A stretch of 64,000 nucleotides of DNA from contig CM033393.1 in NCBI GenBank assembly GCA_019426215.1, positions 811,001-875,000 on the forward strand, given 5' to 3'. The notes under the pieces are model-generated. The model made no database searches. It worked only from the letters and a program-made list of their open reading frames with translations, and was not told where the DNA came from. A program made the translations under genes and the position numbers. Numbering within the stretch: the stretch's first letter is position 1; every line of letters begins with the position of its first letter. Shown here piece after piece: positions 22,460-33,374 of the stretch. Source of the DNA: Buddleja alternifolia (lineage: Eukaryota > Streptophyta > Magnoliopsida > Lamiales > Scrophulariaceae).

Positions 22460-23262
22460 GTTAGAGAGACAGACATAGAGAGAGATGGAGATAGAGAGGA
22501 TGGATATATAATTTGATTGGTGCATGTATAATGTATGTAGGTTTGTTGCAGAATGGTAATGAAGACGAGAGCTAGCTAGGTCAAGAGTCAAGACTGAGAT
22601 GCAAAACACCGGTTTTGCCCCCTGTCTGATTCCGTCAGTTTTGGACGGGAAATTGAGCCCAAGGATCTTGTTGGGATGAAAATGAGAATAGAGGGACTAA
22701 TTGAGCGCAATTGAGAAATGAGGAACTAAAGTGAGATAAATAATTGAAGAAAGGGACTAAAGATGAGATTTGGCCTATATATACACACATAGAGGCAATA
22801 AAAAAGAAGAACAACAATTTTTTGATTTTTTTTTAATATATAACTATTTAATTAAAAAATTTAATTATTTAAATGCAAATTTATCCTTAAATAGTGCACA
22901 TGCCAGGCACATGATGGAATCTCGGTGGAATATTCCATCAGAATATTCCTTCATATAAGAAATTGTAAAACCCGTATAGTTGAGGAGGCAAAGTGAAAAA
23001 AAAAATTTATATAAAAAAGTGCAAAAAACACCGTAGTTTGGGAGGTTTTTTGTCTTTTTCCCCCAAAACTATAAAAAGTGTGTTTTCTAGTGACAATTTA
23101 TAGGAAAAGAAAGAAACTAATTTTTATTAATCTTTTTGGACTTTATACAAAAAAAGACGAGAGTCAAAATTCAAATTTGGCTAGTATTTTTTTTTGGAAA
23201 ATTCGGTTTGACCGAAAATCGAATCGAACCGAACCGATGAACACATCTAATGTACAAACATG

Positions 23263-23854
23263 GGCACAACACTAACATGGAACACGTTAATTCTTAAAAA
23301 TTTAGGACAAGACACGGCTCGGACAGGACTGACCATATTATACATATATTATTCATTGAAGTAGGAAAAAATTACATAAAATAAGAAGTGTTGTTCATAA
23401 TTCTGTAAAGCTTCATCATAACAAAATAGCAATAATATTGTAAAATAAATGACTAAGTAGCCTAATTAAAATCATAAAATGTCATACTTAGGGTTTAAAG
23501 TCGGGGAATTGGATACAATTTGGGGAGCTCAGAATTGAGAGAAGGGCGGCTGGTACCTCGTCTTTAGTTGCCGATGAGAGTAAGTGATTTGCGAGAGAAG
23601 TGAATGCAAAAGGGAGCGGTTGATTTCAGAATTTGAGAAGTCTCAACTCTGTGAATGTTAAGGTGAGAGAAGATACTTCAATTTTCCTTTTTGTTTATTT
23701 TGGCCCCTAAACCGTTTTAAATGCCAAAATTAGGCCCGCCGTGTCTGTGGTGTGTCCGTGTTCGGCGCGTTTCTGACAATGCACATGATAATTTGTCGGA
23801 GTATCCATCCATCCTAGGCAAATAGATTCCCCATCTCTACTAACGTAGTTAATT
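23263..23854. other. Intergenic, weak inverted GTGTCCGTG-type motifs
   Basis: No gene seen. Motifs such as GGCACAACACTAACATGG near 23263 and GTGTCCGTGTTCGGCGCG near 23750 look like eroded ends of a short transposon, but pairing is too poor to delimit it. Confidence 0.4.
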
Positions 23855-23997
23855 TAAATCAATTAGGCAAGCAAGCAAATTATGTGAGGAAACGAAACAA
23901 AAATATTTAAAAACAGAGAATTCCAAATCAATTAGGCAAGTAAGCAAATTGTGTGAGGAAACGAAACAAAAATATTTAAAAAGTAAAAACAGAGCAA
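23855..23997. repeat. Two-copy ~71-bp tandem repeat
   Basis: AAATCAATTAGGCAAG, CAAATT(A/G)TGTGAGGAAACG and AAACAAAAATATTTAAAAA recur in the same order in two adjacent copies. Confidence 0.85.
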
Positions 23998-24117
23998 TCC
24001 CTATTTTTCTTGTTTTTTCCATTCAATTTTGTTTTGTCGGAAATAATGTTGTAAATAGAAAAAGAAAATGAAATATTTACATTACAAAGTGGGATCCACA
24101 AATTTTAAACATCAATT

Positions 24118-24290
24118 CAAAGAGATTTTCCAACATTGCATTTAGTAAATTCAAAGAGATTTTCCAATACACTTGAGTGTCCTTTATTAAGAAAAAAAGA
24201 TTTGGTCATGGTTACCTCAACAAATGAAAGTGTCCTTTATTGAAAAACAAAGGATTTGGTCATGGTTACCTCAACAAATCAAACGTAACC
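24118..24290. repeat. Two short tandem duplications
   Basis: TTCAAAGAGATTTTCCAA occurs twice (~24115 and ~24152). Then a ~53-base unit (GTGTCCTTTATT, then GATTTGGTCATGGTTACCTC) occurs twice at ~24177-24280. Confidence 0.8.
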
Positions 24291-24665
24291 ATTAAGGAGC
24301 ATTTCTTCCGTCCAAACTCAATGAAATATGCAGTTCAATTTGTTTATTGTAGCCAGACAAACAAAAATAAAATAGCCAGACAAACACTCAAAAAAATAAA
24401 TTTTAGTACCTTTTGTCTCAAAATGTTACAAGTCAATAATTGTTGAATTTGTAATGTAATTCCATAAAGTAGCAAATACTGTCATTCTCATGGATTATTG
24501 CCCGGTGTGATATTGTCTCACCAGCAAGCAAAAGTCTTCTAAGGTTGCATTCGATCAGAATAACTTGGATTTGAAAAAATTATCCGGAGAATTAATCTCA
24601 AATGTTGCTAAAGGGAATTCTGAGAAAAATAACTCAAAATGATTAATAAACGGTGGAAATCCATC

Positions 24666-25099
24666 GGCTCTGTATGGATGGGTTTTTTAAAAATATTTTC
24701 ATTTTTTGGATCATCAAAAAATAAAAATGCACACTCCAAAGTAAATTCTACAGAAAATACTTAAATTTTAAATTTTATTACACATTCTCCTATATAACTA
24801 CCCATTATTCCAATCACTTCATTATCTCTCTTTATTAATTATATAATTCAACTATTCAACACATTCTCTTTCTTACTTTATCATAAATAAAATATTATTC
24901 TAATTTTTTCATCTATCATTATTACATATATAATTAATTCAATCAACTTTATATCACATCTACACAATTTCCAAACATTTCTCAAAAACATATCCAAACA
25001 AACAAATAAAGTCAATATTTTCACACAAATTTTTATAATACATATTCTCCAAAAAAACACTCAAAATTTATTTCCAAAAACACAATCATATAGAGCCCT
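24666..25099. mobile_element. MITE with GGGCTCTATATG-type ends
   Basis: The left end GGCTCTGTATGGATGGGTTT is mirrored on the right by the complement of GGGCTCTATATGATTGTGTT, with further matches inward (TTTTTGGA-like). About 430 bases, no coding capacity, target duplication not clear. Confidence 0.6.
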
Positions 25100-25332
25100 C
25101 GTATCTCGAAAATAAGCAAAATAAACTCAAAGGAGTTTGTAAAATGAGCTTGAAATTCATAGTTTCAAATCATTCAATATAAACAAATCAAATTCATTCA
25201 CACGTCATTTTCAAAATCAAATCTATTTGAAAGTACATAATTGTGTAGTTAAAATGGTCATTATTCTTAGGAGCTTTAAATCTATCATTTTGAAACTTCT
25301 CCACCGTACATTTAAATCCCACACGTTTTTAT

Positions 25333-25489
25333 AGGAAAATTCTATGTTGGGTTGAGATCAGTGGTCTCGACTCACTAAGAGCCATTGGATCCCCCACATG
25401 GGGTAAATTGCTAAATGATTGCCCCTATTAAGGAGATCCAACGACTGAGCTGAGCCAAAACCAATGGTCTCGGCCCAACATAAAATAGC
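25333..25489. mobile_element. ~155-bp palindromic MITE
   Basis: Left arm TATGTTGGGTTGAGATCAGT, then GTCTCGACTCA and CCATTGGATC; right arm GATCCAACGACTGAGCTGAG, then GGTCTCGGCCCAACATA. The arms pair over ~60 bases each, leaving a small loop. Confidence 0.7.
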
Positions 25490-26059
25490 CCCGTTTTTCT
25501 ACATAGTCAAGAGGCATCATTTCCTTTTGATCAAAAAAAAAATAAAAGAGGCATCATTTCCCAAGGTCCCACACCCTAGATCTTCATGATTCCCCTACAT
25601 GATTCCCCTACGAGAAATCCATGTGTTATTGTGTATCTCCTACATCTCTATCTTATAATTGAATGGTACTAGAATTTTCTCAGCTTTTAGGTACCAAGGA
25701 GGACCTTAAAATGGTGTGGACCGGCTAACAATTTACCTTGGACCTCTTTTATTTACCAAAAATAAATAAAAATCTCGGACCTCTTTCTTGCTTTTTTTGA
25801 AAGCTTTTTGAGCTATGATTGTAAACTCTTTGAAAAAATTGGAAAAAAAGTGTATTTAGATTTTTTACTGAATTTAGTTTACTTTTTGCTGTTTATTTTT
25901 TTTGTTTTTCTGAAAAAAATTAGAAATAAACACTTGTGTTTTATAGCAAATTTTACAAACAAATCCAATACTAATTTTTCAACCACTTTTAGAACTGTTT
26001 TTTTAAATTTAACAGTCGTTTAAAAGCACAAGTTTTCACAAACAAAAGCTACTTACAAC
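25490..26059. other. Intergenic, nothing recognised
   Basis: AT-rich, with a ~12-base repeat of ATGATTCCCCTAC near 25590. No gene or RNA seen. Confidence 0.5.
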
Positions 26060-26110
26060 TACTTCTGGCCTTGTGATTTGTTCGTCCTTGTGCTTGATTA
26101 CCAAGTCTCA

Positions 26111-26608
26111 GGGAAAATTGCAATTTTCATCCCATAAATTGCTCACATTTCAATTTTGGTCCCATTGAATTAGGATGTGTCACATTTAGTCTCATAAGTC
26201 AAATAAAATCTCAATATTGGTCTCATTGGATAGGGGGTGTCACATTTAGTCCCATAAGTCAAATAAAATCTCAATGTTGGTCTCATGGGCAAGTTGTCGT
26301 CTAAAATTAAATGGAACAAGGCGTGTGCATTGCACACTTCAGTTAAGAATAGTAACTAGAGGGAAAAATACACGTCTTGGATTGAAATGAGCTAGAAAAT
26401 TGGCTTACAAAAGATGAAAAATCAAATTGTCCATGTGACCAATATTGAGATTTTATTTGACTTATGGGACTAAATGTGGCACCCCTTTTCTAATGGGACC
26501 AACATTGAGATTTTATTTTACTTATGGGACTAAATGTAGCACATCCCTATCTAATGGGACCAAAATCGAAAAGTGGGCAATTTACGAAACGAAAACTGCA
26601 ATTTTCCC
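26111..26608. mobile_element. 498-bp Mutator-like MITE inside copy A
   Basis: Ends GGGAAAATTGCAATTTTCAT and GAAAACTGCAATTTTCCC. Each arm holds two copies of a CAATATTGGTC/GACTTATGGGACTAAATGTG module. Flanks CCAAGTCTCA (26101-26110) and CCACGTCTTA (26609-26618) match at eight of ten positions. It is absent from copy B, so it inserted after the duplication. Confidence 0.7.
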
Positions 26609-26704
26609 CCACGTCTTACTACATTTGGGGGTCCATTCCCTGTATCCGAAGATGCAATTTTGAGAACTACAAAAAAAGGGACTCTGTTTTGACAGTCGCA
26701 TGGC

Positions 26705-26815
26705 GGATTCCCTTTCTATATCATATATACATTCACTCTTTGGTGTTGGGTAAAAAATGTAACACCTTTCTATATCATATACATTCACTCTTTGTGTTGG
26801 GTAAAAATGTAACAC
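26705..26815. repeat. Two-copy ~53-bp tandem repeat
   Basis: CTTTCTATATCATATA..CATTCACTCTTTG..GTTGGGTAAAAA.TGTAACAC occurs twice in succession. Copy B keeps only the tail (AAAATGTAACGCACTC). Confidence 0.85.
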
Positions 26816-27177
26816 ACTCAAATAAATTTAAATAAAAATACTTTTTTTTTCTTTCTTTTTGATAATTATATAAGAAAAATCAAATCGATTGCAAGCTTAC
26901 TTGATATTCACTTCTAATTTGTTAATTTTATATCGAGTATGAGTCGATGTTCACGATTTAAACAAAATATGATGGATCGACTCAAGCTCAATTTAAAGCT
27001 TATCATTCTTTTAAAAATCAAACTAAGGTTGCATTTTGTGGGAAAAATTCAAGTTCGAAATAGAAACTTGTATAGTATAGAACACAGTGTGAGCCAAAGC
27101 AAACTCAACTGCTTGAGCTTAACTAATAATTTTAATTGATTTAATTGCTAGTATCACATTGATGATTATAGACTACG

Positions 27178-27319
27178 GAAAATTCTAACTCGCTCCCGAC
27201 TCAGGCACACCCAAATATATTTCATAAGTAGAATGTATTACACTTGTCATATGATTAGTTAGTTATTTTGTGAAATACAGTTGGGTGTGGCCGAACCAAG
27301 AGCGAGCTAGAATTTTCCA
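27178..27319. mobile_element. ~142-bp MITE present in both duplicated copies
   Basis: GGAAAATTCTAACTCGCTCC pairs with GAGCGAGCTAGAATTTTCC, and CACACCCAA with TTGGGTGTGG. The equivalent element at ~31804-31950 in copy B shows that this insertion predates the tandem duplication. Confidence 0.65.
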
Positions 27320-29219
27320 CTAATCTTAAAAAAAAAAAAACTCCACTTGTCAAGAGGCCATTGAACCACCCGCCGAATAATTTGCACTCGCTTTATACAA
27401 ATCATATGGTAAAGAGTAATATTACTCTTTGTTTAAGCGCATTTAGTGTGTTCTCATAATTATATTACTCATTGACCTACCATTTCTCCTAACTTCTCCC
27501 CATAATCCATATTCGTTATTTTATTGCACTTTGTTCCAAGATTCAGTAAAGTAATTGAACACAATCTACCACCGACAACAAACAAGGAGAACTTTAATCC
27601 GAACTTAGGGCAATGCTCGTTTTGTGCATCTCTTTTAGCGAACAAGATGCATTGTGTGTGATGAGCATAGTTATTTTTGTAGGAGAGATAAATACAAAAG
27701 ATACACGAAAAGTAATGTAAGCAATAATACTATGAACTCTATCCAAGAATATCATAAAAAAAGCATTCAAAAAATCTACCCTCAGCAACTAATGAAAAAA
27801 ATTTATTCGGAACATGATGCAATGCTATTACGATCTGTCTCTTTTATACAATAAGATGCATTTATGTGATTTGTATAGACAACGATATGACAGATATAGA
27901 AATGTAAAGCACACTAGAAATAATATGAGCCAATACTATATAGAAGTTCTGTCCAAGATTGTTAGAAAAGTCATTCAACACATTCTACCCTGACCACAAC
28001 AATGGGAAATCTTATCTGAAATCGTTTACAATATTTTTGCTATCTATCTCTCCCACCCAACAAGATGTATTATCTGTAGCCATATACGGACACTTGAATG
28101 AGAATGTTAATTGTTACACAAATAAAATGCATACAAAAAGGTTAAAGCCAATAATAAAAAAAAGAATTTCCCTCCAAATAGTGCAAATAAGCTCAAAGAA
28201 CCAAGTGACACATAAATAAGGCCCCCAATGTTCCCTATTACATCCAAGTGATTTTCTCCCTGTGAAAGTCCCATCCCATTCTTCATTGGGTAAAAGGTTT
28301 TTTGCTATTTGATGCCCCTACTTTTGGCCTTGCATTTGTTCTTCTTTGTGCTTGATTACCAACCTTAGAATGGGTTTAGTCGATGCCGCACCCAGTGAGA
28401 GATGCCCCTACTTTTGGCCTTGTGATTTGTTCTTCTTTGTGCTTGATTACCAACCTCAAAATGGGTTTAGTCGATGCCGCACCGGGTGCGGCAAAAGGTG
28501 ACAACTATCACCTTATTTACTTTTTCTCTATTTTTTTAGTTTTTCAGTTTCTGTCTTGACTTTTCTTTAATCCATTTTTCATTTTTTTTTTTTTTGCCTT
28601 TTGTTTCGAAAATATATGAAGGTATATTTTTCTTGCTCATCTATTAGAGAGTGAAATTACACAACATTAGAAGAAAGAATTAGTTGGATAGTGTACACGC
28701 TTTGGAATTGGACAAATTCGTCTCAATAATTCAAGCCGACTCGATAAGCAAGTCAATTTTCTATCAACAATTCAATCAGGCTCGATAGGTATGAATGAAC
28801 TAAAAATTAACTGAATCGAAAAAAAATTATTTCTTCAAATCGAATGATTTAGGTAGATAGGGTGAAATTATATTTTAATTATATTAACTCACAACTCAAA
28901 TTATTTGATGTTTTGAATAATACTGAGCTTAATAATTTACTATCATTATTTTTTATAGTTGAAAAATTAAATAATTTGAGTTGTGAGCGAATATAATTAA
29001 GATATAATGCAATACGATATACCTGTACTGTTTAATGTTAATGTATAATTATTTAGTTTCATTTTGATTTTTGATCTATCATGTCGATTCGGATTTTTTT
29101 GATGTGGAATCGTCTTCAAAATTTTCTTAAAATTTTAAAACCGAATATTGAAATAGAAAAGGAAAGGGAGATTCACCCAAAAAAAGAAAAAGAAACAAAA
29201 GAAAATGGAGTGATAAAAC

Positions 29220-31183
29220 GGAGAATTTTAAAAAAATAATACAAAATTAAATCGAAATTAAGAAAATAATACACAAAAAAATAGTGTTCAGAAAATAGCA
29301 CATTCCGCGCCACGTCAACGCGGAATCTGCTGGATTCCGCGCCACATAAGCGTGGAATAGATTTTTTATTTTTTTTTATATTAAAAGGCATTCTGCTCCA
29401 CGTAAGCGCGGAATGCTGCCATTCCGCGCTGACATGGCGCGGAATGACAGTCTTTTTCTCTTTCCCCCTTTTTTTTCCGACTCATTTTTCTTCATTTTTC
29501 GTGCGTTTTCGAGTTTCAACTTGAACATAAAAAATGTAAACTTGTGCATAAACTACTTTTTGAAATAAGAATTGGGTCGTTTCGATACTCGAGTAAAGAA
29601 ATATGGCAAGACGAAAAAAAATAATACCAGTTTTTTTTAATGAATAATGACTTTTTATTTTTTTCCGACTCATTTTTCTCCATTTTTCGTGCGTTTTCGG
29701 GTATCGACTTGAACATAAAAAATGTAGACTTGAGCATAAACTACTTTTTGAAATAAGAATTGGGTCGTTTCGATGCTTGAGTAAAGAAATATGGCAAGAC
29801 GAAAAAAAATAATACTGGTTTTTTTTAATGAATAATGACTTTTTATTTTCTTTCCGAGTCATTTTTCTCCATTTTTCGTGCGTTTTCGGGTTTTGACTTG
29901 AACATAAAAAATGTAGACTTGAGCATAAACTACTTTTTGAAACAAGAATTGGGTCGTTTCGATGCTCGAGTAAAGAAATATGGCAAGATGAAAAAAAATA
30001 ATACCAGTTTTTTTAATGAATAATGACTTTTTATTTTTTTCCGACTCATTTTTCTCCATTTTTCGTGCGTTTTCGGGTATCGACTTGAACATAAAAAATG
30101 TAGATTTGAGCATAAAATACTTTTTGAAACAAGAATTGGGTCGTTTTGATGCTCGAGTAAAGAAATATGGCAAGACGAAAAAAAATAATACCAGTTTTTT
30201 TTAATGAATAATGACTTTTTATTTTTTTCCGACTCATTTTTCTTCATTTTTCGTGCGTTTTCGGGTTTCAACTTGAACATAAAAAATGTAGACTTGAGCA
30301 TAAGCTACTTTTTGAAACAAGAATTGGGTCGTTTCGATGCTCGAGTAAAGAAATGTGGCAAGACGAAAAAAAATAATACTAGCTTTTTTTAATGAATAAT
30401 GACTTTTTATTTTTTTCCGACTCATTTTTCTCCATTTTTCGTGCATTTTCGGGTTTCGACTTGAACATAAAAAATGTAAACTTGAGCATAAACTACTTTT
30501 TGAAACAAGAATTGGGTCGTTTCGATGCTCGAGTAAAGAAATATGGCAAGACGAAAAAAAAATACCAGTTTTTTTTAATGAATAATGACTTTTTATTTTT
30601 TTCCGACTCATTTTTCTCCATTTTTCGTGCGTTTTCGGGTTTCGACTTGAACATAAAAAATGTAGACTTGAGCATAAAATACTTTTTGAAACAAGAATTG
30701 GGTAGTTTCGATGCTCGAATAAAGAAATACGGCAAGACGAAAAAAAATAATACCAGTTTTTTTTAATGAATAATCTGGTATTATTTTTTTTCGTCTTGCC
30801 ATATTTCTTTACTCGAGTATCGAAACGACCCAATTCTTATTTCAAAAAGTAGTTTATGCTCAAGTCTACATTTTTTATGTTCAAGTCGAAACCCGAAAAC
30901 GCACGAAAAATGGAGAAAAATGAGTCGAAAAAAGAAGGGGGAAAGAGAAAAGGTGAAAAGAGAAAAAGACTGTCATTCCGCTCCACGTAAGCGCGGAATG
31001 GCAGCATTCCGCGCTGACGTGGAGCGAAATGCCTTTTAATATAAAAAAAAATTTCTATTCCGCGCTTACGTGGTGAGGAATCTGGCAGATTTCGCGCGGA
31101 ATGTGCTATTTTCTGATCACTGTTTTTTTTGTGTATTATTTTCTTAATTTCGATTTAATTTTGTATTATTTTTTAAAATTTTC
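29220..31183. mobile_element. 1964-bp long-armed inverted-repeat element with internal tandem array
   Basis: Arms of ~400-430 bp (about 29220-29640 and 30777-31183) are inverted copies. Flanks TGATAAAAC (29211-29219) and TGATAAAAT (31184-31192) match at eight of nine, as for Mutator-like insertion. Each arm contains several short GC-rich palindromes of the ATTCCGCG..CGCGGAAT type in otherwise AT-rich DNA. The centre is a tandem array built from the inner end of the left arm. No protein-coding content is credible. Confidence 0.8.
29467..30772. repeat. Seven tandem ~188-bp repeats
   Basis: The landmark CCGACTCATTTTTC recurs at 29477, 29665, 29854, 30041, 30229, 30417 and 30603, giving spacings of 186-189 bases. 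Each unit also holds CGTGCGTTTTCGGG, GAACATAAAAAATGTAGA and GAATTGGGTCGTTTCGATGC. The overlapping ORFs on both strands are by-products of the repeat. Confidence 0.95.
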
Positions 31184-32665
31184 TGATAAAATGACTAAAA
31201 GAAATAAACTAGAAAAAAAATTTAAAAACAAAATAAAAAAGAGAAATGGTTGATAGATGTCAACTTTATGCGGCATCGACAAGACCCTTAGAATGGTTGA
31301 CACGCACTCCTTTTTTTGAGGTACAAGTTTTACTACTTTTGGGGGTTACTGGCCATTCCATGTATCCAAACAGGCAATTTTGAGAACTATAATAAAGGAC
31401 TATTTTTGACAATGGCAGATTCCCTTGAAAAATGTAACGCACTCAAATAAACTTAAATAAAATTACCCTTTTTTTCTTTCTTTTTGATTATTATATTATA
31501 TGAAAAAGCAAATCTGTTGCAAGCTTACTTGATACTTTTCACATCTAAGTTGTTAATTTTATATCGAGTCTGAGTCTCATTACGATTTGAACAAAATATA
31601 ATGGATCGATTCAAATTCAATATAAAGTTTATCATTCTTTTAAAAATCAAACTATTTTGTGGAAAAGATTCAAGTTCGAGAGTAGAACCTTCTATAGTAT
31701 AAAACACAACGTGAGTCTAAACAGACTCGACTGCTTGAGCTTCACTAATAATTCTAATTGATTTAATTATTAGTAGATGCTTACTTAGATGATTATAGAC
31801 TATGGAAAATTTTAGCTCGCTTCCAGCTCGGCCACACCCAAATATATTTTATAAAGAGAATCTATTATACTAGTTGTATAATTAGTTATTCATTTTGTAA
31901 AATACAGTTGAGTTGAGTGTGACCGAACTGAAAGCGAGATGAAATTTCACACTACAACTAAAAAGAGCTCCACGTGTCAAGAGGCGAGTGAATCACCCGC
32001 CGAATAATTTGCACTGCCTTTATACAATTCATATGATAAAGAGTAATGTTACTATTTGTTTCACCGCATTTAGTGTGTTCTCGTATTTATATTACTCATT
32101 GACCAATCATTTCTTCTAACTTCTCCCCATAATCCATTTTCGTTATTTAATTGCACTTTGTTCCAAGATTCAGTAAAGTAATTGAACACAATCGACCTCC
32201 GTCCACAAATTAATCCGAACTTAGGGCAATGCTCCTTTTGTGTATCTCTTTCAGCGAACAAATTTTTGTGTATAATGAGATATAGGAGAGATAAACACAA
32301 AAAATACACGAGAAGTGATGTAATCGGTAATACTATGAACTCTATCCAAGAATATCAGAAAAATCATTCAAACAATCTATCCTGTGGGCCCAAGTAATGG
32401 AAAAAACTTATTCGAAACAGGATGCAATGCTATTAGAATCCATCTTTTTCATACTATAAGATGTATTTATGTGATTTGTATAGACACTTGTATGACAGAA
32501 ATAAATATGTAAAACACATTCGAAATGAGATGATCGATACTATATAGAAGTTCCGTCCAAGAGTGTTAGAAAAGTCATTCAAAACAATCTACCCCAACCA
32601 CAATAACGGGTTGCAATACTTCTGCTATCTATTTCTTCCACCTAACAAGATGTATTTTCTATAAC

Positions 32666-33123
32666 TTATGATGCATGAATATTTCTAAAATCGACTCCGT
32701 ATAGTATCGTATCCGTATCCGGCACAGATACTCTCGAATACTGTGTCCAGACCATTTTTGAAGTGTCCAAAAATAAAAAGAAAAGAAAAAATTCTGGTTA
32801 CCGTATCCGACACAAAATTTGAATTATCCGATATGTTTTGGATACCAGATAGAATATTTGTTTAATATTATAAAATACTTTTTGGACTAAAACAAGATTT
32901 GTTAAAAATTAACACATAAAAATTAAATAAATGACAATTTTTTTTACAGAACTAGACAAATTTTATTTGTATCAATGAATTTATCGAATCAAATTTTTTA
33001 TATATATTATACATGCATATATATAGACGTATTTTTCGCGTATCGTATCCTAAAATTTTGAGATTTACCTTGTCTTATATCCATGTTATATCGTATTCAT
33101 ATTTTCGTATCCGTACATCATAA
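32666..33123. mobile_element. 458-bp hAT-like element, insertion visible against copy A
   Basis: Ends TTATGATG and CATCATAA. Flanks TCTATAAC (32658-32665) and TCTGTAAC (33124-33131) match at seven of eight, the hAT duplication length. Copy A has the uninterrupted site (TTATCTGTAGCCATATACGG). The interior has CGTATCCGTATCCGG-type motifs. Confidence 0.75.
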
Positions 33124-33374
33124 TCTGTAACCATATATCGACACTTGAATGAGAATGTTAATTGTTACGCACATAAAATGCATAAAAAAGGTTAAAAAGC
33201 CATTAGTAAAAAAAAAATTCCCTCCAAATAGTGCAAATATAAGCTCAAAGAACAAAGTGACACATAACTAGGGCCACCAATATTCCCTTGTACATCCAAG
33301 TGATTTTCTCGATGTGAAAGTCTTATCCCCATTCTTCTTTGGGTAAAATGTTTTTTGCTATTTGATGCCCCTAC

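Larger units (their letters stand above)
11400..22775. mobile_element. Gene-capturing TIR element (Pack-type), split by an LTR retrotransposon
   Basis: Inverted repeats of ~180 bp occupy 11400-11580 and ~22592-22775. Shared blocks include CAAATCTCAT at the tip, CTCAATTGCGCTCAATTAGT, TATTCTCATTTT and GGGCTCAATTT. Between them, once the retrotransposon at 12014-22436 is discounted, lie ~580 bases that are not TIR and include the start of a matrix metalloproteinase gene on the minus strand. That layout is the one known from Pack-MULEs. No transposase is present. The target duplication could not be read because both flanks are TA/CA repeats. Confidence 0.75.
10160..23062. mobile_element. Outer Mutator-like TIR element, split by later insertions
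   Basis: About 185 bp at 10160-10345 (starting GGGAAAAGGACAAAAAACCT) is repeated in inverted orientation at ~22870-23062 (ending GTCTTTTTCCC). Flanks are TCAAAACTA at 10151-10159 and CCAAAACTA at 23063-23071, eight of nine matching, as expected for a Mutator-type 9-bp duplication. The 12.9 kb between the ends is almost entirely later insertions; the element alone is roughly 1 kb and has no transposase. Flanking AATTCGGTT/GGTTCGGTT motifs at ~10010-10110 and, inverted, at ~23195-23245 hint at a still older element around it. Confidence 0.75.
26060..28321. repeat. Tandem segmental duplication, copy A
   Basis: Starts at the GGCCTTGTGATTTGTTC block and ends with GATGCCCCTA. It aligns colinearly with 28322-33374 once later insertions are removed. 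Shared landmarks include TTGCAAGCTTACTTGATA, GGATCGA(C/T)TCAA, CAAGAGGC..GAATAATTTGCACT, CTTAGGGCAATGCTC and AATGAGAATGTTAATTGTTA. No coding function is apparent. The copies are clearly diverged, so the duplication is old. Confidence 0.8.
28373..31286. mobile_element. 2.9-kb Mutator-like TIR element in copy B
   Basis: The left end GGTTTAGTCGATGCCGCAC pairs with the right end (complement GGTCTTGTCGATGCCGCAT), with further inward similarity. CTTAGAATG is duplicated exactly at 28364-28372 and 31287-31295. No transposase. Two thirds of its length is a second inserted element (29220-31183). A 90-bp tandem duplication has copied the left end and part of its flank. Confidence 0.8.
28322..33374. repeat. 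Tandem segmental duplication, copy B
   Basis: Follows copy A directly and ends with the same GATGCCCCTA-type block at 33363-33374. It carries two later insertions with target duplications (28373-31286 and 32666-33123). After subtracting them it is about 1.7 kb, similar to copy A without its MITE. A further 90-bp tandem duplication covers the left border at ~28312-28490. Confidence 0.8.

Noticed and set aside
24666..25099. Assigning the element to a superfamily
   Set aside because: Flanks (AAATCCATC / TCGTATCTC) do not match at 3, 8 or 9 bp, so class is left open.
29482..30833. Many overlapping ORFs on both strands (60-199 codons)
   Set aside because: They are the same ~188-bp tandem repeat read in different frames, low-complexity Phe/Lys/Ser text with no domain.
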